From positions 1 through 64,000 of the forward strand of contig JAIFMG010000146.1 in NCBI GenBank assembly GCA_020048645.1: 64,000 nt of DNA, read 5' to 3'. This DNA comes from Bacteroidota bacterium (GTDB taxonomy: Bacteria > Bacteroidota > Bacteroidia > Bacteroidales > UBA6013). Below are positions 35,536-45,019 of the stretch, piece after piece; the stretch's first letter is position 1; each line of letters starts with the position of its first letter. The position numbers were made by a program, and so were the translations under genes. The notes below the pieces were generated by a model. That model saw nothing but the letters and a program-made list of their open reading frames with translations. It searched no databases and was not told the origin of the DNA.

Positions 35536-35685
35536 GTGGCGCCACAGCCGCTCCGGGGTTGGCGGCTGGGCACGAAGGGCCGAGAAAGGGCATTTGCCGT
35601 TGTCCTTTTCTTCATTTTTTTTGGCTTGAAAATCAAAGGATTGCCAATTTCACCCAAAAAAATGGGCTCTTTTTTGGGCCAGGCT

Positions 35686-35716
35686 CTTGCCTGCTGCGCC
35701 GAAATGCCTATATTTG
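35686..35716 (+). promoter_or_regulatory. Promoter of second tRNA-Asp
   Basis: CTTG (35686-35689), 19 bases, TATATTTG (35709-35716). The bases after it (CACCGCTCAA) match those after the first tRNA promoter, showing the unit was duplicated with its promoter. The rest of 35536-35818 holds no gene. Confidence 0.8.
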
Positions 35717-35818
35717 CACCGCTCAAAGCAAAACCGGAGGGTGGAAGCGAGAAACGGAAGGCTGCGAAACAGCCGGAAACCACCAGAAATCCATCGCCAA
35801 AAGCCAGAGCAAAATCGA

Positions 35819-35892
35819 GGTGTGGTAGTTCAGTCGGTTAGAATACCGGCCTGTCACGCCGGGGGTCGCGGGTTCAAGTCCCGTCCACACCG
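35819..35892 (+). tRNA. tRNA-Asp (GTC), copy 2
   Basis: Identical in sequence to the copy at 35422, including the preceding bases CAAAATCGA. The transcribed leader is longer, about 100 bases. Confidence 0.97.
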
Positions 35893-35895
35893 CGG

Positions 35896-35928
35896 AAAAA
35901 GGCTCGCCCACAAGGCGAGCCTTTTTTT
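35896..35928 (+). terminator. Terminator after second tRNA-Asp
   Basis: AAAAAGGCTCGCC pairs with GGCGAGCCTTTTT with a 5-base loop and a T run. Confidence 0.9.
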
Positions 35929-35965
35929 ATGAAAGCCCAAGCCCGGACAAATCCCCCCAAGCACG

Positions 35966-38572
35966 ATGAACAACGCATTACCCCAACTGACCCTCGACAA
36001 GACGGGGCAGGTCCTAGAATCGAACGAGCTGGCGCAGAAACTGCTGTCGCTTTCGGCGGGCGCCAGCCTGGGCGCGAGCGGGCGGCTGTCGGAAAAGTTC
36101 CGGACGCAGTTGCTGGAGCTGCTGGCGTCCTGGCCGACGCTGCTGAGCCAGACGGCCCTCGAGGCTCCGCTGTCGGACGGCTACCGGATGAAGGCCATCG
36201 TGCGGCCGCTGCACGGCGGGCAGTTCGAGCTGAGCCTGCACGAGGACGCCCCGCAGGGCTACCTGCTGGCGCTGCTGCGCTTCCTGGAGCTGCTGCACGA
36301 CGGCGAAGGCGCGAGCCTCTACCCGACCGAGGCGCTGGAGTTCCTGGGCGAGGCGGCGCGGGCCGACCGGGTTTACCTGTTCGAGCTGGAGGCGGGGGCG
36401 GCGCCGCTGGCCCAGCACAAGGCCGAGTGGTGCGCCCCGGGCGTGGCCCCGCAGTACGTTGACCGCCCGCCGCGCGCGCTGGACTTCCGCCGCCTCCTGC
36501 CCGACTGCTACGAGGCGCTGCGCAAGGGCCAGACGGTGAGCCGCCTGGCCAGCGAGTTCGAGGGCGCGGACCGGGCCTTCCTGGAAAGCCAGAGCATCCG
36601 GGCGCTGCTGCTGATTCCGGTGTTCGTGGACGGGCGGCTGCACGCCTTCATCGGCTTCGACCAGTGCCGGGTGCCCGAGCTGTGGGGCGTGGCCGAGACG
36701 CGGATGCTTCAGACGGCGGCCTACGCCTACTCGCTGTTCGTGCAGTCGCGGCTGCGCGAGATGGCCAAGGAAAGGGCCGGCGAGCGGCTCAAGCACATCC
36801 TGGAGCTTCTGCCCAACGGCTTCATGGTGCTCAAGCCCAGCGGGCGCATCCTGAACCTGAACCGGCAGGCGCTGCTGCTGCTGGGCCTCGAGGCCAAGGA
36901 GCAGGCCCTGGAGAAGAGCCTGGCCGACCTCCTGCCCGCCAGCCAGGGCCCGCACCTGCTGCGCTGCCTGGCCGAGCTGGAAAGCCAGGGAAGCCTGGCC
37001 AACGAGCGGTTCCACTTCCAGTCGGAGGGCGCGGCGGTGGCCCTGGAGCTCTCGCTGACCTACTTCGAGGAGGAGCGGGGCCGCGAGCGGCTGATCCTGG
37101 GCACCCTGGTGGACGCGACCCTCCAGGCCCGGCACGAGGAACGCCTGAACCAGGCCCGGCGCATGGCCGAGCGGGCCAACCAGGCCAAGTCGGACTTCCT
37201 GGCCAACATCAGCCACGAGATCCGCACCTCGCTGAACTCGATCCTGGGCTTCGCCCAGATCATGAAGATGGAATCGAGCCCGAGCTGGCCGCACCTGCAC
37301 CACCTGGAGAGCATCGACGCGGCGGGCCAGGCGCTGCTCTCGCTGGTCAACGACATGCTGGACCTCTCGAAGATAGAGGCGGGCAAGACCGACATGAAGC
37401 CGGAGTGGTTCGAGCTGGAGGGCCTGCTGCGCGAGGTGGGCCGGGTCTTCGAGCCGCGGGCCCGCGAGAAGGGGCTGCGGCTGGAGCTCCGGATGCCCGC
37501 GAAAGGCCCCGGGCAGGTGCTGCTGGACCCGGCCCGGATGCGCCAGGTGCTCTACAACCTGGTGAGCAACGCGGTGAAGTTCACCGAGAGCGGCAGCGTG
37601 GAGATAGCGGCCCGGGTGGAGCCGCTTGAGGCGGGCCACGCGCTGCTGCGGCTGAGCGTGCGCGACACGGGCCCGGGCCTCGACGCGGCGGACCTGGAGA
37701 GCATCTTCGAGCCTTTCGAGCAGCGGCAGCCCAGGGGAAGCTCCCCGCAGGGCGGCACGGGGCTGGGGCTGTCCATCTCGCGGCGGCTGGTGGAGCTCAT
37801 GGGCGGGCGCCTGTGGGCCAGCAGCGTGGTGGGCAAGGGGGCGGAGTTCAGCCTGGAGCTGGAGCGCGTGCGCGTGGGCGATGCCCCGCGCGAGGAAGGC
37901 GGGGCCCCGCCGGAGCAGGAGCCCAAGCTGGCCCCGGCGCGCATCCTGGTGGTGGACGACATGGCCATCAACCGCGAGATCGTCCGCGGCCTGCTGGCCC
38001 ACCTGCCCTACCAGATCGAGGAGGCCGAGGACGGCCAGCGCGCCCTGGAGGCCCTGGAGCGGGGCAGCTTCGACCTGGTGCTGCTCGACATGGAGATGCC
38101 CGTGCTCAACGGCAAGGAGACGGCCCAGGCCATCCGCGACCGCCTGGGGCGGAAGGCCCCTCCGGTGCTGGTGCTCTCGGCCCACGCCCTGGACCTGCAC
38201 CGGGCCCAGATGAACGGCCTCTGCGTGGGCTACCTGACCAAGCCGGTGGTCAAGCAGAAGCTCATCGAGTCCATCGCCGCGGCCATCGGCTCCAAGGAGG
38301 CCCCGGTCGTGCCGGTGGCCTGGCCCCTGGTGCCCCAGGAGCTGCGCGAGGCCTTCCGGCGGAGCGTGGGCCCCACCCTCGACGAGATCGGCAAGCAGAC
38401 CTCGGTGGACCTGCTGCACAAGTTCGTGCAGGACAGCCAGGCCTTCGCCCTGGCGCACGGGCTGAAAAGCCTCGAAGATTCGGCCAGCCGATGGAAAATG
38501 GAGCTGGAAAGGTTCGACTTCGAGAAAATTTTGCAACATTTGAAGCGCGTCCGCGAATTTCTCGCGGACTGA
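35966..38572 (+). CDS. Soluble hybrid histidine kinase with receiver
   Basis: 868 residues with no membrane segment. An N-terminal PAS-like region (1-95), a GAF domain about 115-255, a PAS about 275-385, HisKA with ANISHEIRTSLNS (H417), HATPase with NLVSNAVKF, DTGPGL and GTGLGLS, and a receiver domain about 658-775 with D708 and the K of LTKPV. The C-terminal ~90 residues are helical; AHGLKS superficially resembles the HxLKG motif of Hpt domains but the context does not support a functional Hpt. It likely senses cytoplasmic cues and passes phosphate within the following two-component gene, 26 bases downstream. Confidence 0.93.
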   Translation: MNNALPQLTLDKTGQVLESNELAQKLLSLSAGASLGASGRLSEKFRTQLLELLASWPTLLSQTALEAPLSDGYRMKAIVRPLHGGQFELSLHEDAPQGYLLALLRFLELLHDGEGASLYPTEALEFLGEAARADRVYLFELEAGAAPLAQHKAEWCAPGVAPQYVDRPPRALDFRRLLPDCYEALRKGQTVSRLASEFEGADRAFLESQSIRALLLIPVFVDGRLHAFIGFDQCRVPELWGVAETRMLQTAAYAYSLFVQSRLREMAKERAGERLKHILELLPNGFMVLKPSGRILNLNRQALLLLGLEAKEQALEKSLADLLPASQGPHLLRCLAELESQGSLANERFHFQSEGAAVALELSLTYFEEERGRERLILGTLVDATLQARHEERLNQARRMAERANQAKSDFLANISHEIRTSLNSILGFAQIMKMESSPSWPHLHHLESIDAAGQALLSLVNDMLDLSKIEAGKTDMKPEWFELEGLLREVGRVFEPRAREKGLRLELRMPAKGPGQVLLDPARMRQVLYNLVSNAVKFTESGSVEIAARVEPLEAGHALLRLSVRDTGPGLDAADLESIFEPFEQRQPRGSSPQGGTGLGLSISRRLVELMGGRLWASSVVGKGAEFSLELERVRVGDAPREEGGAPPEQEPKLAPARILVVDDMAINREIVRGLLAHLPYQIEEAEDGQRALEALERGSFDLVLLDMEMPVLNGKETAQAIRDRLGRKAPPVLVLSAHALDLHRAQMNGLCVGYLTKPVVKQKLIESIAAAIGSKEAPVVPVAWPLVPQELREAFRRSVGPTLDEIGKQTSVDLLHKFVQDSQAFALAHGLKSLEDSASRWKMELERFDFEKILQHLKRVREFLAD

Positions 38573-38598
38573 AGCCCACGCCCTCCAAAGCCTCGCCC

Positions 38599-39807
38599 AT
38601 GGAAGAACCGCCCAAAAGCCGGGTGCTGGTGGTCGATGACATGATGCGGAACATCCAGCTCATCAGCAGCCTCCTGTACTCGTTGGAAGTCGATGTCAGT
38701 TTCGCCACCAGCGGGCAGGACGCCCTGCGCGCGGTGGAGCACGCCCCGCCAGACCTGATCCTGCTGGACGTCAACATGCCGCAGATGAACGGCTTCGAGC
38801 TGTGCGACCGGCTGAAGGCCGAGCCGCGGCACCGCGACATCCCGGTGATCTTCCTGACGGCCCAGGCCCAGAAGCAGGACCTGGTGCGGGGCTTCGAGCT
38901 GGGCGCGGCCGACTACGTGACCAAGCCTTTCCACGCGCCCGAGCTGCTCTCGCGGGTCAAGACCCACCTGGAGCTGGCCCGCAAGCGCGAGGAGCTCAAG
39001 CGGCTCAACCAGTCGCTGGCCCAGAAGGTGGAGCACAAGACCCAGGAGCTGCGGCAGCGCAACGCCGAGCTGGCCGAGGCCAACGCGAAGCTGGCCGTGC
39101 TGGACCACGCCAAGAACGACTTCCTGCTGCTGCTCAACCACGAGATGCGCACGCCCCTGAACACCATCCTCAGCCTGGCCGAGACGCTGGAGGTGCGCCT
39201 GAAGGAGACCCTCAAGAAGGACAGCCTCAAGCCGATCTACAGCGCCGTGGAGCGGCTGGGGCGCATGTCCGAGATGGCCATGCTGCTGACCTCGCTCAAG
39301 GCCGAGGGCTACCGCCGGCACGACAGCCCCTTCAACCTGCGCAGCCTGGCCCAGGTGGCCTACCAGAGCCTCGCGGGCGAGTACGCCGGCAAGGAAATCG
39401 CCCTGCGCGAGAGCTTCCCCGAGGGGCCGATCGACCTGCACAGCGACGAGCAACTGGCCTACCAGTGCCTGCGCATCGTCCTGGGCAACGCCTTCAAGTT
39501 CAGCCCCAAGGGCGGAAGCGTGGAGCTGAGCGCCAGCCTCAAGGACCGCATGGCCGTGGTCTGGGTGCGCGACAGCGGCCCGGGCTTCTCGCCCAAGGTC
39601 ATGGCCAACCTGTTCGACTACTTCCTGACCGAGCGCATCGACCACCACAGCCAGGGCTTCGGCCTGGGCTTGGCCACGGCCCACCTGATCATGAAGACCC
39701 TCCAGGGCAAGATCCAGCTCGACAACCCGCCCGGAGGCGGCGCCCAGGTGCGGCTCTGCTTCCCGCTGGCCCCGCCCGCCGCGGGCCAGGCCCCAGAAAA
39801 TCCCTGA
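38599..39807 (+). CDS. Receiver-histidine kinase (REC-HK) protein
   Basis: 402 residues from ATG 38599 (a longer frame from 37813 belongs to a shadow of the preceding gene). The receiver about 7-122 has D57 in ILLDVNMP and K109 in VTKPF. A coiled coil (about 125-168) leads to HisKA LLLNHEMRTPLNTILS (H181) and HATPase (about 280-395, with LGNAFKFSP, DSGPGF and GFGLGLA). The order REC-HK means that it is likely phosphorylated by the upstream hybrid kinase and then controls its own kinase activity. There is no DNA-binding output. Confidence 0.93.
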   Translation: MEEPPKSRVLVVDDMMRNIQLISSLLYSLEVDVSFATSGQDALRAVEHAPPDLILLDVNMPQMNGFELCDRLKAEPRHRDIPVIFLTAQAQKQDLVRGFELGAADYVTKPFHAPELLSRVKTHLELARKREELKRLNQSLAQKVEHKTQELRQRNAELAEANAKLAVLDHAKNDFLLLLNHEMRTPLNTILSLAETLEVRLKETLKKDSLKPIYSAVERLGRMSEMAMLLTSLKAEGYRRHDSPFNLRSLAQVAYQSLAGEYAGKEIALRESFPEGPIDLHSDEQLAYQCLRIVLGNAFKFSPKGGSVELSASLKDRMAVVWVRDSGPGFSPKVMANLFDYFLTERIDHHSQGFGLGLATAHLIMKTLQGKIQLDNPPGGGAQVRLCFPLAPPAAGQAPENP

Positions 39808-39876
39808 GCAGGAGAGCCGACGGAAGGCCCAGGCCCGATTCGCGGAGATTCTTGGGTGGGATTCTGCAAAAATTGT

Positions 39877-39884
39877 TACTTTCG
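39877..39884 (+). promoter_or_regulatory. Possible -7 box of fur
   Basis: TACTTTCG fits TAnnTTTG with one mismatch; a TTG lies at 39852-39854, 22 bases before it. Confidence 0.4.
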
Positions 39885-39909
39885 TGGCAATTGATAATGG
39901 TTCTAAATT

Positions 39910-40374
39910 ATGCCAATGGAAGACAAGAAAGAGAAGGTCAAGAAGATCTTCACCGAATACCTGGAGCAGAAGGGCCACCGCAAGACCCCCGAGCGGTTCG
40001 CCATCCTCGACGAGATCTACTCGCGCAGCGGCCACTTCGACATCGAATCGCTCTATGTCTTCATGAAGAACAAGAACTACCGGGTGAGCCGGGCCACCCT
40101 CTACAACACCATCGAGCTGCTGATGGACTGCGCGCTGGTGGCCAAGCACCAGTTCGGCAAGAACATGGCCCAGTTCGAGCGGGCCTACGAGACCCGGCAG
40201 CACGACCACTTCATCTGCGAGGAGTGCGGCAAGGTCAAGGAGTTCTGCGACCCCCGGCTGCAAGAGATCACCACCACGGCCGAGGAGCTGCTCAACGTGA
40301 AGGTCTCCTTCCACTCGCTCTACCTCTACGGCAAGTGCCTGGACCCCGACTGCGTCGAACGTCCCCAAAAATGA
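39910..40374 (+). CDS. fur: Fur-family metal-dependent repressor
   Basis: 154 residues. A winged-helix DNA-binding domain ([13 protein letters not shown] and [13 protein letters not shown]) is followed by the metal-binding dimerisation domain with [16 protein letters not shown] and a second cysteine pair CLDPDC, forming the structural zinc site. This is the Fur subgroup rather than Zur or PerR by eye, although the metal cannot be fixed from sequence alone. It represses iron-uptake genes when the corepressor is bound. The gene precedes purA by 57 bases and may be co-transcribed, which is a common local order in Bacteroidota. Confidence 0.9.
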   Translation: MPMEDKKEKVKKIFTEYLEQKGHRKTPERFAILDEIYSRSGHFDIESLYVFMKNKNYRVSRATLYNTIELLMDCALVAKHQFGKNMAQFERAYETRQHDHFICEECGKVKEFCDPRLQEITTTAEELLNVKVSFHSLYLYGKCLDPDCVERPQK

Positions 40375-40431
40375 CCCTTGGGCGCCCGCGCCCCGAGCGG
40401 GGCAGGCCCAAGGTCCCAACCCTACCCAAAA

Positions 40432-41712
40432 ATGCGTGACTACAGCAACAAAGCCGATGTTCTCCTGGGCCTCCAGTGGGGCGACGAGGGCAAAGGCAAG
40501 GTCGTTGACATCCTGGCCGAGCGCTACGACATGGCCAGCCGTTTCCAAGGAGGGCCCAACGCCGGGCACACCCTGGAGTTCGACGGAAAGAAGTTCGTCC
40601 TGCACACCATCCCCTCGGGCATCTTCCGCCCGCAGGTGCTCAACCTGGTGGGCAACGGCGTGGTGATCGACCCGGCCATCTTCAAGCAGGAAATCGAGGA
40701 GCTCGTGGCCGCGGGCGTGGACCCGCTGCGCAACCTCTTCATCTCGAAGAAGGCCCACCTGATACTGCCCTCGCACCGCGCGCTCGACGCGGCCTCCGAG
40801 GCCTCGAAGGGCAAGACCAAGATCGGCTCGACCCTCAAGGGCATCGGCCCGGCCTACATGGACAAGACCGGCCGCAACGGCCTGCGCGTGGGCGACATCC
40901 TGGCCCCCAACTTCGCGGAGCGCTACCAGGCCCTGCTCGAAAAGCACCAGTGGCTGCTGCGCCAGTACGATTTCGCCTACGACATCCGCGACTACCAGGC
41001 CCGCTGGTTCGAAGGCATCGAGCTTCTGCGCCAGGCCCGAGTCGTGGACAGCGAGAACCTGGTCAACCAGATGCTCGACCAGGGCAAGACCGTGCTGGCC
41101 GAGGGCGCCCAGGGAACCCTGCTCGACATCGACTTCGGGACCTTCCCCTACGTCACCTCGTCCAACACCATCAGCGCGGGGGCCTGCACCGGCCTGGGCG
41201 TGCCGCCCAACCGCATCGGCAAGGTCTTCGGCGTGTTCAAGGCCTACACCACCCGCGTGGGCAGCGGCCCCTTCCCCACCGAGCTGTTCGACGACGACGG
41301 CGCCCGCATCCGACGGGTCGGCCGCGAGGTGGGCGCCACCACCGGCCGCGACCGCCGCTGCGGCTGGCTGGACCTGCCCGCGCTCAAGTACGCCGTGATG
41401 GTCAACGGAGTTACCGACCTGGTCATGACCAAGGCCGACGTGCTCAGCGGATTCGCCCAGGTCAAGGTGGCCGTGGAGTACCACGACGGCCCCGACCGCC
41501 TCGACAACCTGCCCTACGACATGAACAACACCACGGCCCTGCCCGTCTATCGGAGCTTCGAGCCTTGGAGCGGAGACCTGGGCGGGCTGCGCCGCGTCGA
41601 GGACTTCCCCGCCGCGCTGCGCTCCTACATCGACTTCATCGAGCAGGAGCTGCAAGTGCCCATCCGCGTGGTCTCCCTCGGCCCCGACCGGTCCCAAATC
41701 GTCTTCACCTGA
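40432..41712 (+). CDS. purA: Adenylosuccinate synthase
   Basis: 426 residues from MRDYSNKADVLLGLQWGDEG at 40432. The GTP-binding loop is GDEGKGK, followed by FQGGPNAGHTLEFDGKK and TLKGIGPAYMDKTGRNGLR, and the catalytic GAQGTLLDIDFGTFPYVTSS. It forms adenylosuccinate from IMP, aspartate and GTP. It is followed by the vWA lipoprotein gene after only 13 bases, so the two are in one transcript. Confidence 0.97.
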   Translation: MRDYSNKADVLLGLQWGDEGKGKVVDILAERYDMASRFQGGPNAGHTLEFDGKKFVLHTIPSGIFRPQVLNLVGNGVVIDPAIFKQEIEELVAAGVDPLRNLFISKKAHLILPSHRALDAASEASKGKTKIGSTLKGIGPAYMDKTGRNGLRVGDILAPNFAERYQALLEKHQWLLRQYDFAYDIRDYQARWFEGIELLRQARVVDSENLVNQMLDQGKTVLAEGAQGTLLDIDFGTFPYVTSSNTISAGACTGLGVPPNRIGKVFGVFKAYTTRVGSGPFPTELFDDDGARIRRVGREVGATTGRDRRCGWLDLPALKYAVMVNGVTDLVMTKADVLSGFAQVKVAVEYHDGPDRLDNLPYDMNNTTALPVYRSFEPWSGDLGGLRRVEDFPAALRSYIDFIEQELQVPIRVVSLGPDRSQIVFT

Positions 41713-41725
41713 AAAAAGCCCAGAG

Positions 41726-43267
41726 ATGAAAAGAACCTCTTGGACCGCCCTGGCGCTCTGGCTGGCCGTGGCCAGCGGATGCTCGGGCCCTAGCTGCCCC
41801 GAAGCCCTGCACCCCATCGAGGGCGCCCTGCTCGAACGGTACCACGCCGAAAGCCTCCCGGCAGAGGCGCCGGCCGCGCCCGAAGCGCCAGACAATGGCA
41901 AGTTCTCGATCTTCCTCGACTACTCCAGCGGCATGAAGGTCGCCTTCGCGGACGCCACCACGGCCAAGTTCTACGAGATCTTCATCAACTCCCTGAAAAT
42001 CACGCAGGCCGACTTCCACGAGGTGGACAAGCTGGACGTGGTGAAGCTGCCCGACCTGCCGAAGTCCGAACTTTACAAGAAGATCAAGGACTTCAGTCGC
42101 TTCTCGGGCATCAACGCCCCCCTGGGCAAGGCCCTCGACCAGATGGTGCTGCTCGACGGCCAGTCGGTGCTGATCACCGACGGCGAGCTCTGGGACAACG
42201 GCGAGCGCAACGACCCCTGGGCCCGCGAGGCCTTCAGCGCCTGGCTCAAGGCCGGAAACCAGATTGACGTCTGGGTTACGGACCACGTCGAAAAAGACAA
42301 GAGCAAGCACCTGTTCTACCTGTTCTTCACGCCCGCCCGCTACGTGGACGACCGCGAGGGCGTGGCCAACCAGTTCCGCTTCCACCTGGAGAACTCGTCC
42401 GAGGCCCGCGGGCTTAGCTTCGAGCATTTCTCGTTCTCGAACCAGCGCTTCCGGATGGTCAACCGCTACCCGAGCCGGACAGAGGCGGGGGCCAACCCCA
42501 ACCTGGTGCTCGACCAGGAGCGCTACGCCATTTCCGAGGAGCTGGGCTTCGAGTTCCAGAGCTACTTCCTGGGCTGGAGCGACATGGTCAAGTACGTCCG
42601 CGACGCCTACGACGAGCAGGGCCGGCCCGTGCCCAACGGCGAGGCGGTGCTGCAAGGCCTCTTCCTGGACGCCACGGCCTCGCAGTTCTACCGGGCCGAG
42701 GAGCTGGAAATCCGCGTGCAGGACCTCAAGGAGGACTGGCTGGCCTACCAGTTGGCCGACCGCTGCCGCAAAGGCCCCGGCCCGACCTTCGCCCTCGACG
42801 ACAACGGCAAGCCGCTGCTCGACGAGGCCGGACTGCCCATCGTGGAGCAACCGGGCGAGCCCGACTGCTACGACGAGAACGGCCGCCTGCTGGTGGACAC
42901 CGCGCGGGGCCCCGCGGCCAACCTGCCCCTGGTGCAGGAGCTCTTCTGGCTCGACGACGAGGCCTTCCGCGCGGGCCTCGACAAGGACGGGCTGGGCCAA
43001 GTGGTCATCAAGATGCACCCGCAGTTCAACGGCAGCCAGCTTTCGGGCGAGTGCTCCAACCTGCACCGGGTGCAGATCTTCCTCAAGCGGGCCAGCCCCA
43101 TGACGGACAACCCGGCGCTCGAGAAGCTCAAGTGGGACGGCCTCCAGGTGGCCCGCAACACGTCCCTCTACGACAGCGTTCTGGGCGCGTTGAACGACGC
43201 CAACCCGCAGGGCCGTCTGCTCTACACCTTCTACATCGAGACACCTGCCAACGACTACTATCCCTGA
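41726..43267 (+). CDS. Lipoprotein with von Willebrand A-like domain
   Basis: 513 residues. The signal peptide ends in the lipobox ASGC (C19), so it is a lipoprotein. About residues 60-175 resemble a vWA domain: FSIFLDYSSGMKVAF (D-x-S-x-G, a MIDAS-like start) and SVLITDGELW (third MIDAS Asp). The rest shows no family I know. It lies 13 bases after purA and is followed after 40 bases by a small membrane protein and a terminator. vWA domains bind protein partners through a metal ion. A vWA protein has been linked with divergent FtsZ-like proteins in other bacteria (Makarova and Koonin, 2010), and such a protein is encoded 1.8 kb downstream. Confidence 0.75.
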   Translation: MKRTSWTALALWLAVASGCSGPSCPEALHPIEGALLERYHAESLPAEAPAAPEAPDNGKFSIFLDYSSGMKVAFADATTAKFYEIFINSLKITQADFHEVDKLDVVKLPDLPKSELYKKIKDFSRFSGINAPLGKALDQMVLLDGQSVLITDGELWDNGERNDPWAREAFSAWLKAGNQIDVWVTDHVEKDKSKHLFYLFFTPARYVDDREGVANQFRFHLENSSEARGLSFEHFSFSNQRFRMVNRYPSRTEAGANPNLVLDQERYAISEELGFEFQSYFLGWSDMVKYVRDAYDEQGRPVPNGEAVLQGLFLDATASQFYRAEELEIRVQDLKEDWLAYQLADRCRKGPGPTFALDDNGKPLLDEAGLPIVEQPGEPDCYDENGRLLVDTARGPAANLPLVQELFWLDDEAFRAGLDKDGLGQVVIKMHPQFNGSQLSGECSNLHRVQIFLKRASPMTDNPALEKLKWDGLQVARNTSLYDSVLGALNDANPQGRLLYTFYIETPANDYYP

Positions 43268-43307
43268 TCGAATCAACTTCAGCCTCTCACCAAATCCGCA
43301 GAAAAAA

Positions 43308-43688
43308 ATGTACGAAAACAGCTACAACATGGCCACTGTCAAGGACTTGGCCACGCACACCTACGTCCTGGGCGTCGTTCTGGCCCTGTTCTTCGTGGTG
43401 CTGTCGCTGGTAGTGGCCAGCGCCATCGACTACGAGGGCGGCAAAAACCCGACCGACGCCAAGCGCCGCCGAATGTGGTTCTTCATCTTCGCGGCCCTGG
43501 GCCCTGTCCTGTTCTTCTTCTGGAACTTCTTCTACGTGTCCGAAAAAGTCAAGGGCGAGCCCGCCGTGGCCGAGTTTCTCAAGCAGAACGCCATCGCCAC
43601 GGTGATCTGCCTGGTGGTCTATCTGGGCCTGGGCTTCGTGCTGAGCAAGGCCATGAAAAAGAGCAAGTACGGCACCCTTTTCCCATGA
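43308..43688 (+). CDS. Small membrane protein with three predicted segments
   Basis: 126 residues, hydrophobic segments about 20-42, 56-76 and 96-112, with a basic loop KNPTDAKRRRM between the first two and a Lys-rich end (AMKKSKYGTLFP). I do not recognise a family. It follows the vWA lipoprotein gene and ends before a strong terminator, so it shares that transcript and may anchor or accompany the lipoprotein. Confidence 0.75.
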   Translation: MYENSYNMATVKDLATHTYVLGVVLALFFVVLSLVVASAIDYEGGKNPTDAKRRRMWFFIFAALGPVLFFFWNFFYVSEKVKGEPAVAEFLKQNAIATVICLVVYLGLGFVLSKAMKKSKYGTLFP

Positions 43689-43699
43689 GAAAAAGAGCG

Positions 43700-43735
43700 G
43701 CCTGGCGCGCAAGATCGCCAGGCGTCTTTTCTTTT
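43700..43735 (+). terminator. Terminator of the purA-vWA-membrane protein unit
   Basis: GCCTGGCG (43700-43707) and CGCCAGGC (43716-43723) form a perfect 8-bp stem, followed by CTTTTCTTTTT. Confidence 0.85.
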
Positions 43736-43870
43736 TGTTGAAAATAGGCCATATTTGCCCTCCGTTCTTTTCAAAAACCCTTCCGCGAGGAAGGCGATTC
43801 TGGGCCAGAAAGAGCTATCGTTCTGGCAGTTTGAGATTTTTTCTTAGTTGAATTTGCTAAACCAACGCGC

Positions 43871-44860
43871 ATGATTAGGTACAACGAACCCAGCAAGGGA
43901 CTCACGAGGATTGGCGTCTTCTATGATGGTAATTACTTTTTGCACGTAAGCAACTACTACAATTATCAACACCCCCGAAGATCGAGGATTGACATTGGTG
44001 GATTGCACGACTTCATCCGCCACAAGGTCGCCCAGCTCGAAGGCACCGACTACCGCCGCTGCCAAGTGGTGGACGCCCACTACTTCCGCGGGCGGCTGAA
44101 CGCTTACGACGCGAAGAACTCCAACAAGCTCTTCACGGACCGCCTCTTCGACGACGTGCTGATGAACGAGGGAGTGGTAACGCACTACCTGCCCCTGAAG
44201 ACCCGCGGCGGCCACCGCGAAGAAAAAGGCATCGACGTATGGCTGGCCCTCGAGGCCTACGAACTTTCCATCTACAAGCAGTTCAACGTGCTGGTGCTGG
44301 TGGCCTCCGATGGCGACTACGTGCCGCTCATCCGCAAGCTCAACACCCTGGGCACCCGCGTGATGCTGCTGGGCTGGGACTTCGAGTACACCACCGACAC
44401 CGGGCGGCTCATGGTCACGCGCACCTCGCAAGACCTGCTCGAGGAGGTTACCTACCCCATCGCGATGCAGAAGGAAATCGACGACCGCGTCCGCCGCAAC
44501 GACATCACCATCAACAACATGTTCATCAACACCAAGCCCAACTACTACCACGAGGAAAACCGCCTGGGGCAGAAGGGCAAGGGCCGCACCCTGAACATGA
44601 AGAACGGCTACGGCTTCATCGCGAAGCCACCGAACAACCTGTTCTTCCACTTCGAGGACGTCGTCGAGGGCGACTTCTACGACATCTCGAACGGCGACTG
44701 GGTGGAGTACGAGATCGGCAAGAACGACCGGGGCGAGGACGTGGCCAAGAACGTCCGCAAGATCACGCCCAACGATTCCGAGAAGTCGGACTACGCGCAG
44801 GCCGACAGCGACTACCTCGACCAGACCAGCGGAGTGGAACAAGACTTCGAGCAGGAATAG
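43871..44860 (+). CDS. NYN-domain ribonuclease fused to a cold-shock-like domain
   Basis: 329 residues. The NYN (PIN-like) domain, about 10-195, has the Asp of RIGVFYDGNYF, the central Asp region GIDVWLALEAYE, and LVASDGDYVPLIRKL. The C-terminal part (about 234-300) reads KGRTLNMKNGYGFIAKPPNN, then FFHFEDVVEGDFY and GDWVEYEIG, the RNP1-like and beta-barrel pattern of a cold-shock/S1-like OB fold. NYN nucleases (LabA/DUF88) cleave RNA; the OB part would bind it. It has its own terminator, and the upstream region from 43739 is a long leader. I have not seen this fusion widely described. Confidence 0.85.
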   Translation: MIRYNEPSKGLTRIGVFYDGNYFLHVSNYYNYQHPRRSRIDIGGLHDFIRHKVAQLEGTDYRRCQVVDAHYFRGRLNAYDAKNSNKLFTDRLFDDVLMNEGVVTHYLPLKTRGGHREEKGIDVWLALEAYELSIYKQFNVLVLVASDGDYVPLIRKLNTLGTRVMLLGWDFEYTTDTGRLMVTRTSQDLLEEVTYPIAMQKEIDDRVRRNDITINNMFINTKPNYYHEENRLGQKGKGRTLNMKNGYGFIAKPPNNLFFHFEDVVEGDFYDISNGDWVEYEIGKNDRGEDVAKNVRKITPNDSEKSDYAQADSDYLDQTSGVEQDFEQE

Positions 44861-44903
44861 CCCCGCCGCCGCTGGCCAAACGCCCGCGCCACGCGCCCAC
44901 ATC

Positions 44904-44948
44904 GCCGCCCCTCCAAGCCCACTTGGCGGGGCGGCCTGTTTTTTTTGG
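44904..44948 (+). terminator. Terminator after the NYN gene
   Basis: GCCGCCCC (44904-44911) and GGGGCGGC (44928-44935), followed by CTGTTTTTTTT. The loop is long (16 bases) and itself contains an inverted CCAAG/CTTGG. Confidence 0.8.
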
Positions 44949-45019
44949 AATGGCGTTTTCGCTTTTGGGCAAATGTTCGTAAATTCATGGCTTCAACGCC
45001 AACATAGAGACCCCACAAA

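Noticed and set aside
38450-38572. Hpt domain at the end of the hybrid kinase
   Set aside because: AHGLKS resembles HxLKG, but the glycine and the surrounding helix pattern are missing.
38230-41901. A 1223-codon open frame on the minus strand
   Set aside because: Shadow of the kinase, fur and purA genes on the other strand.
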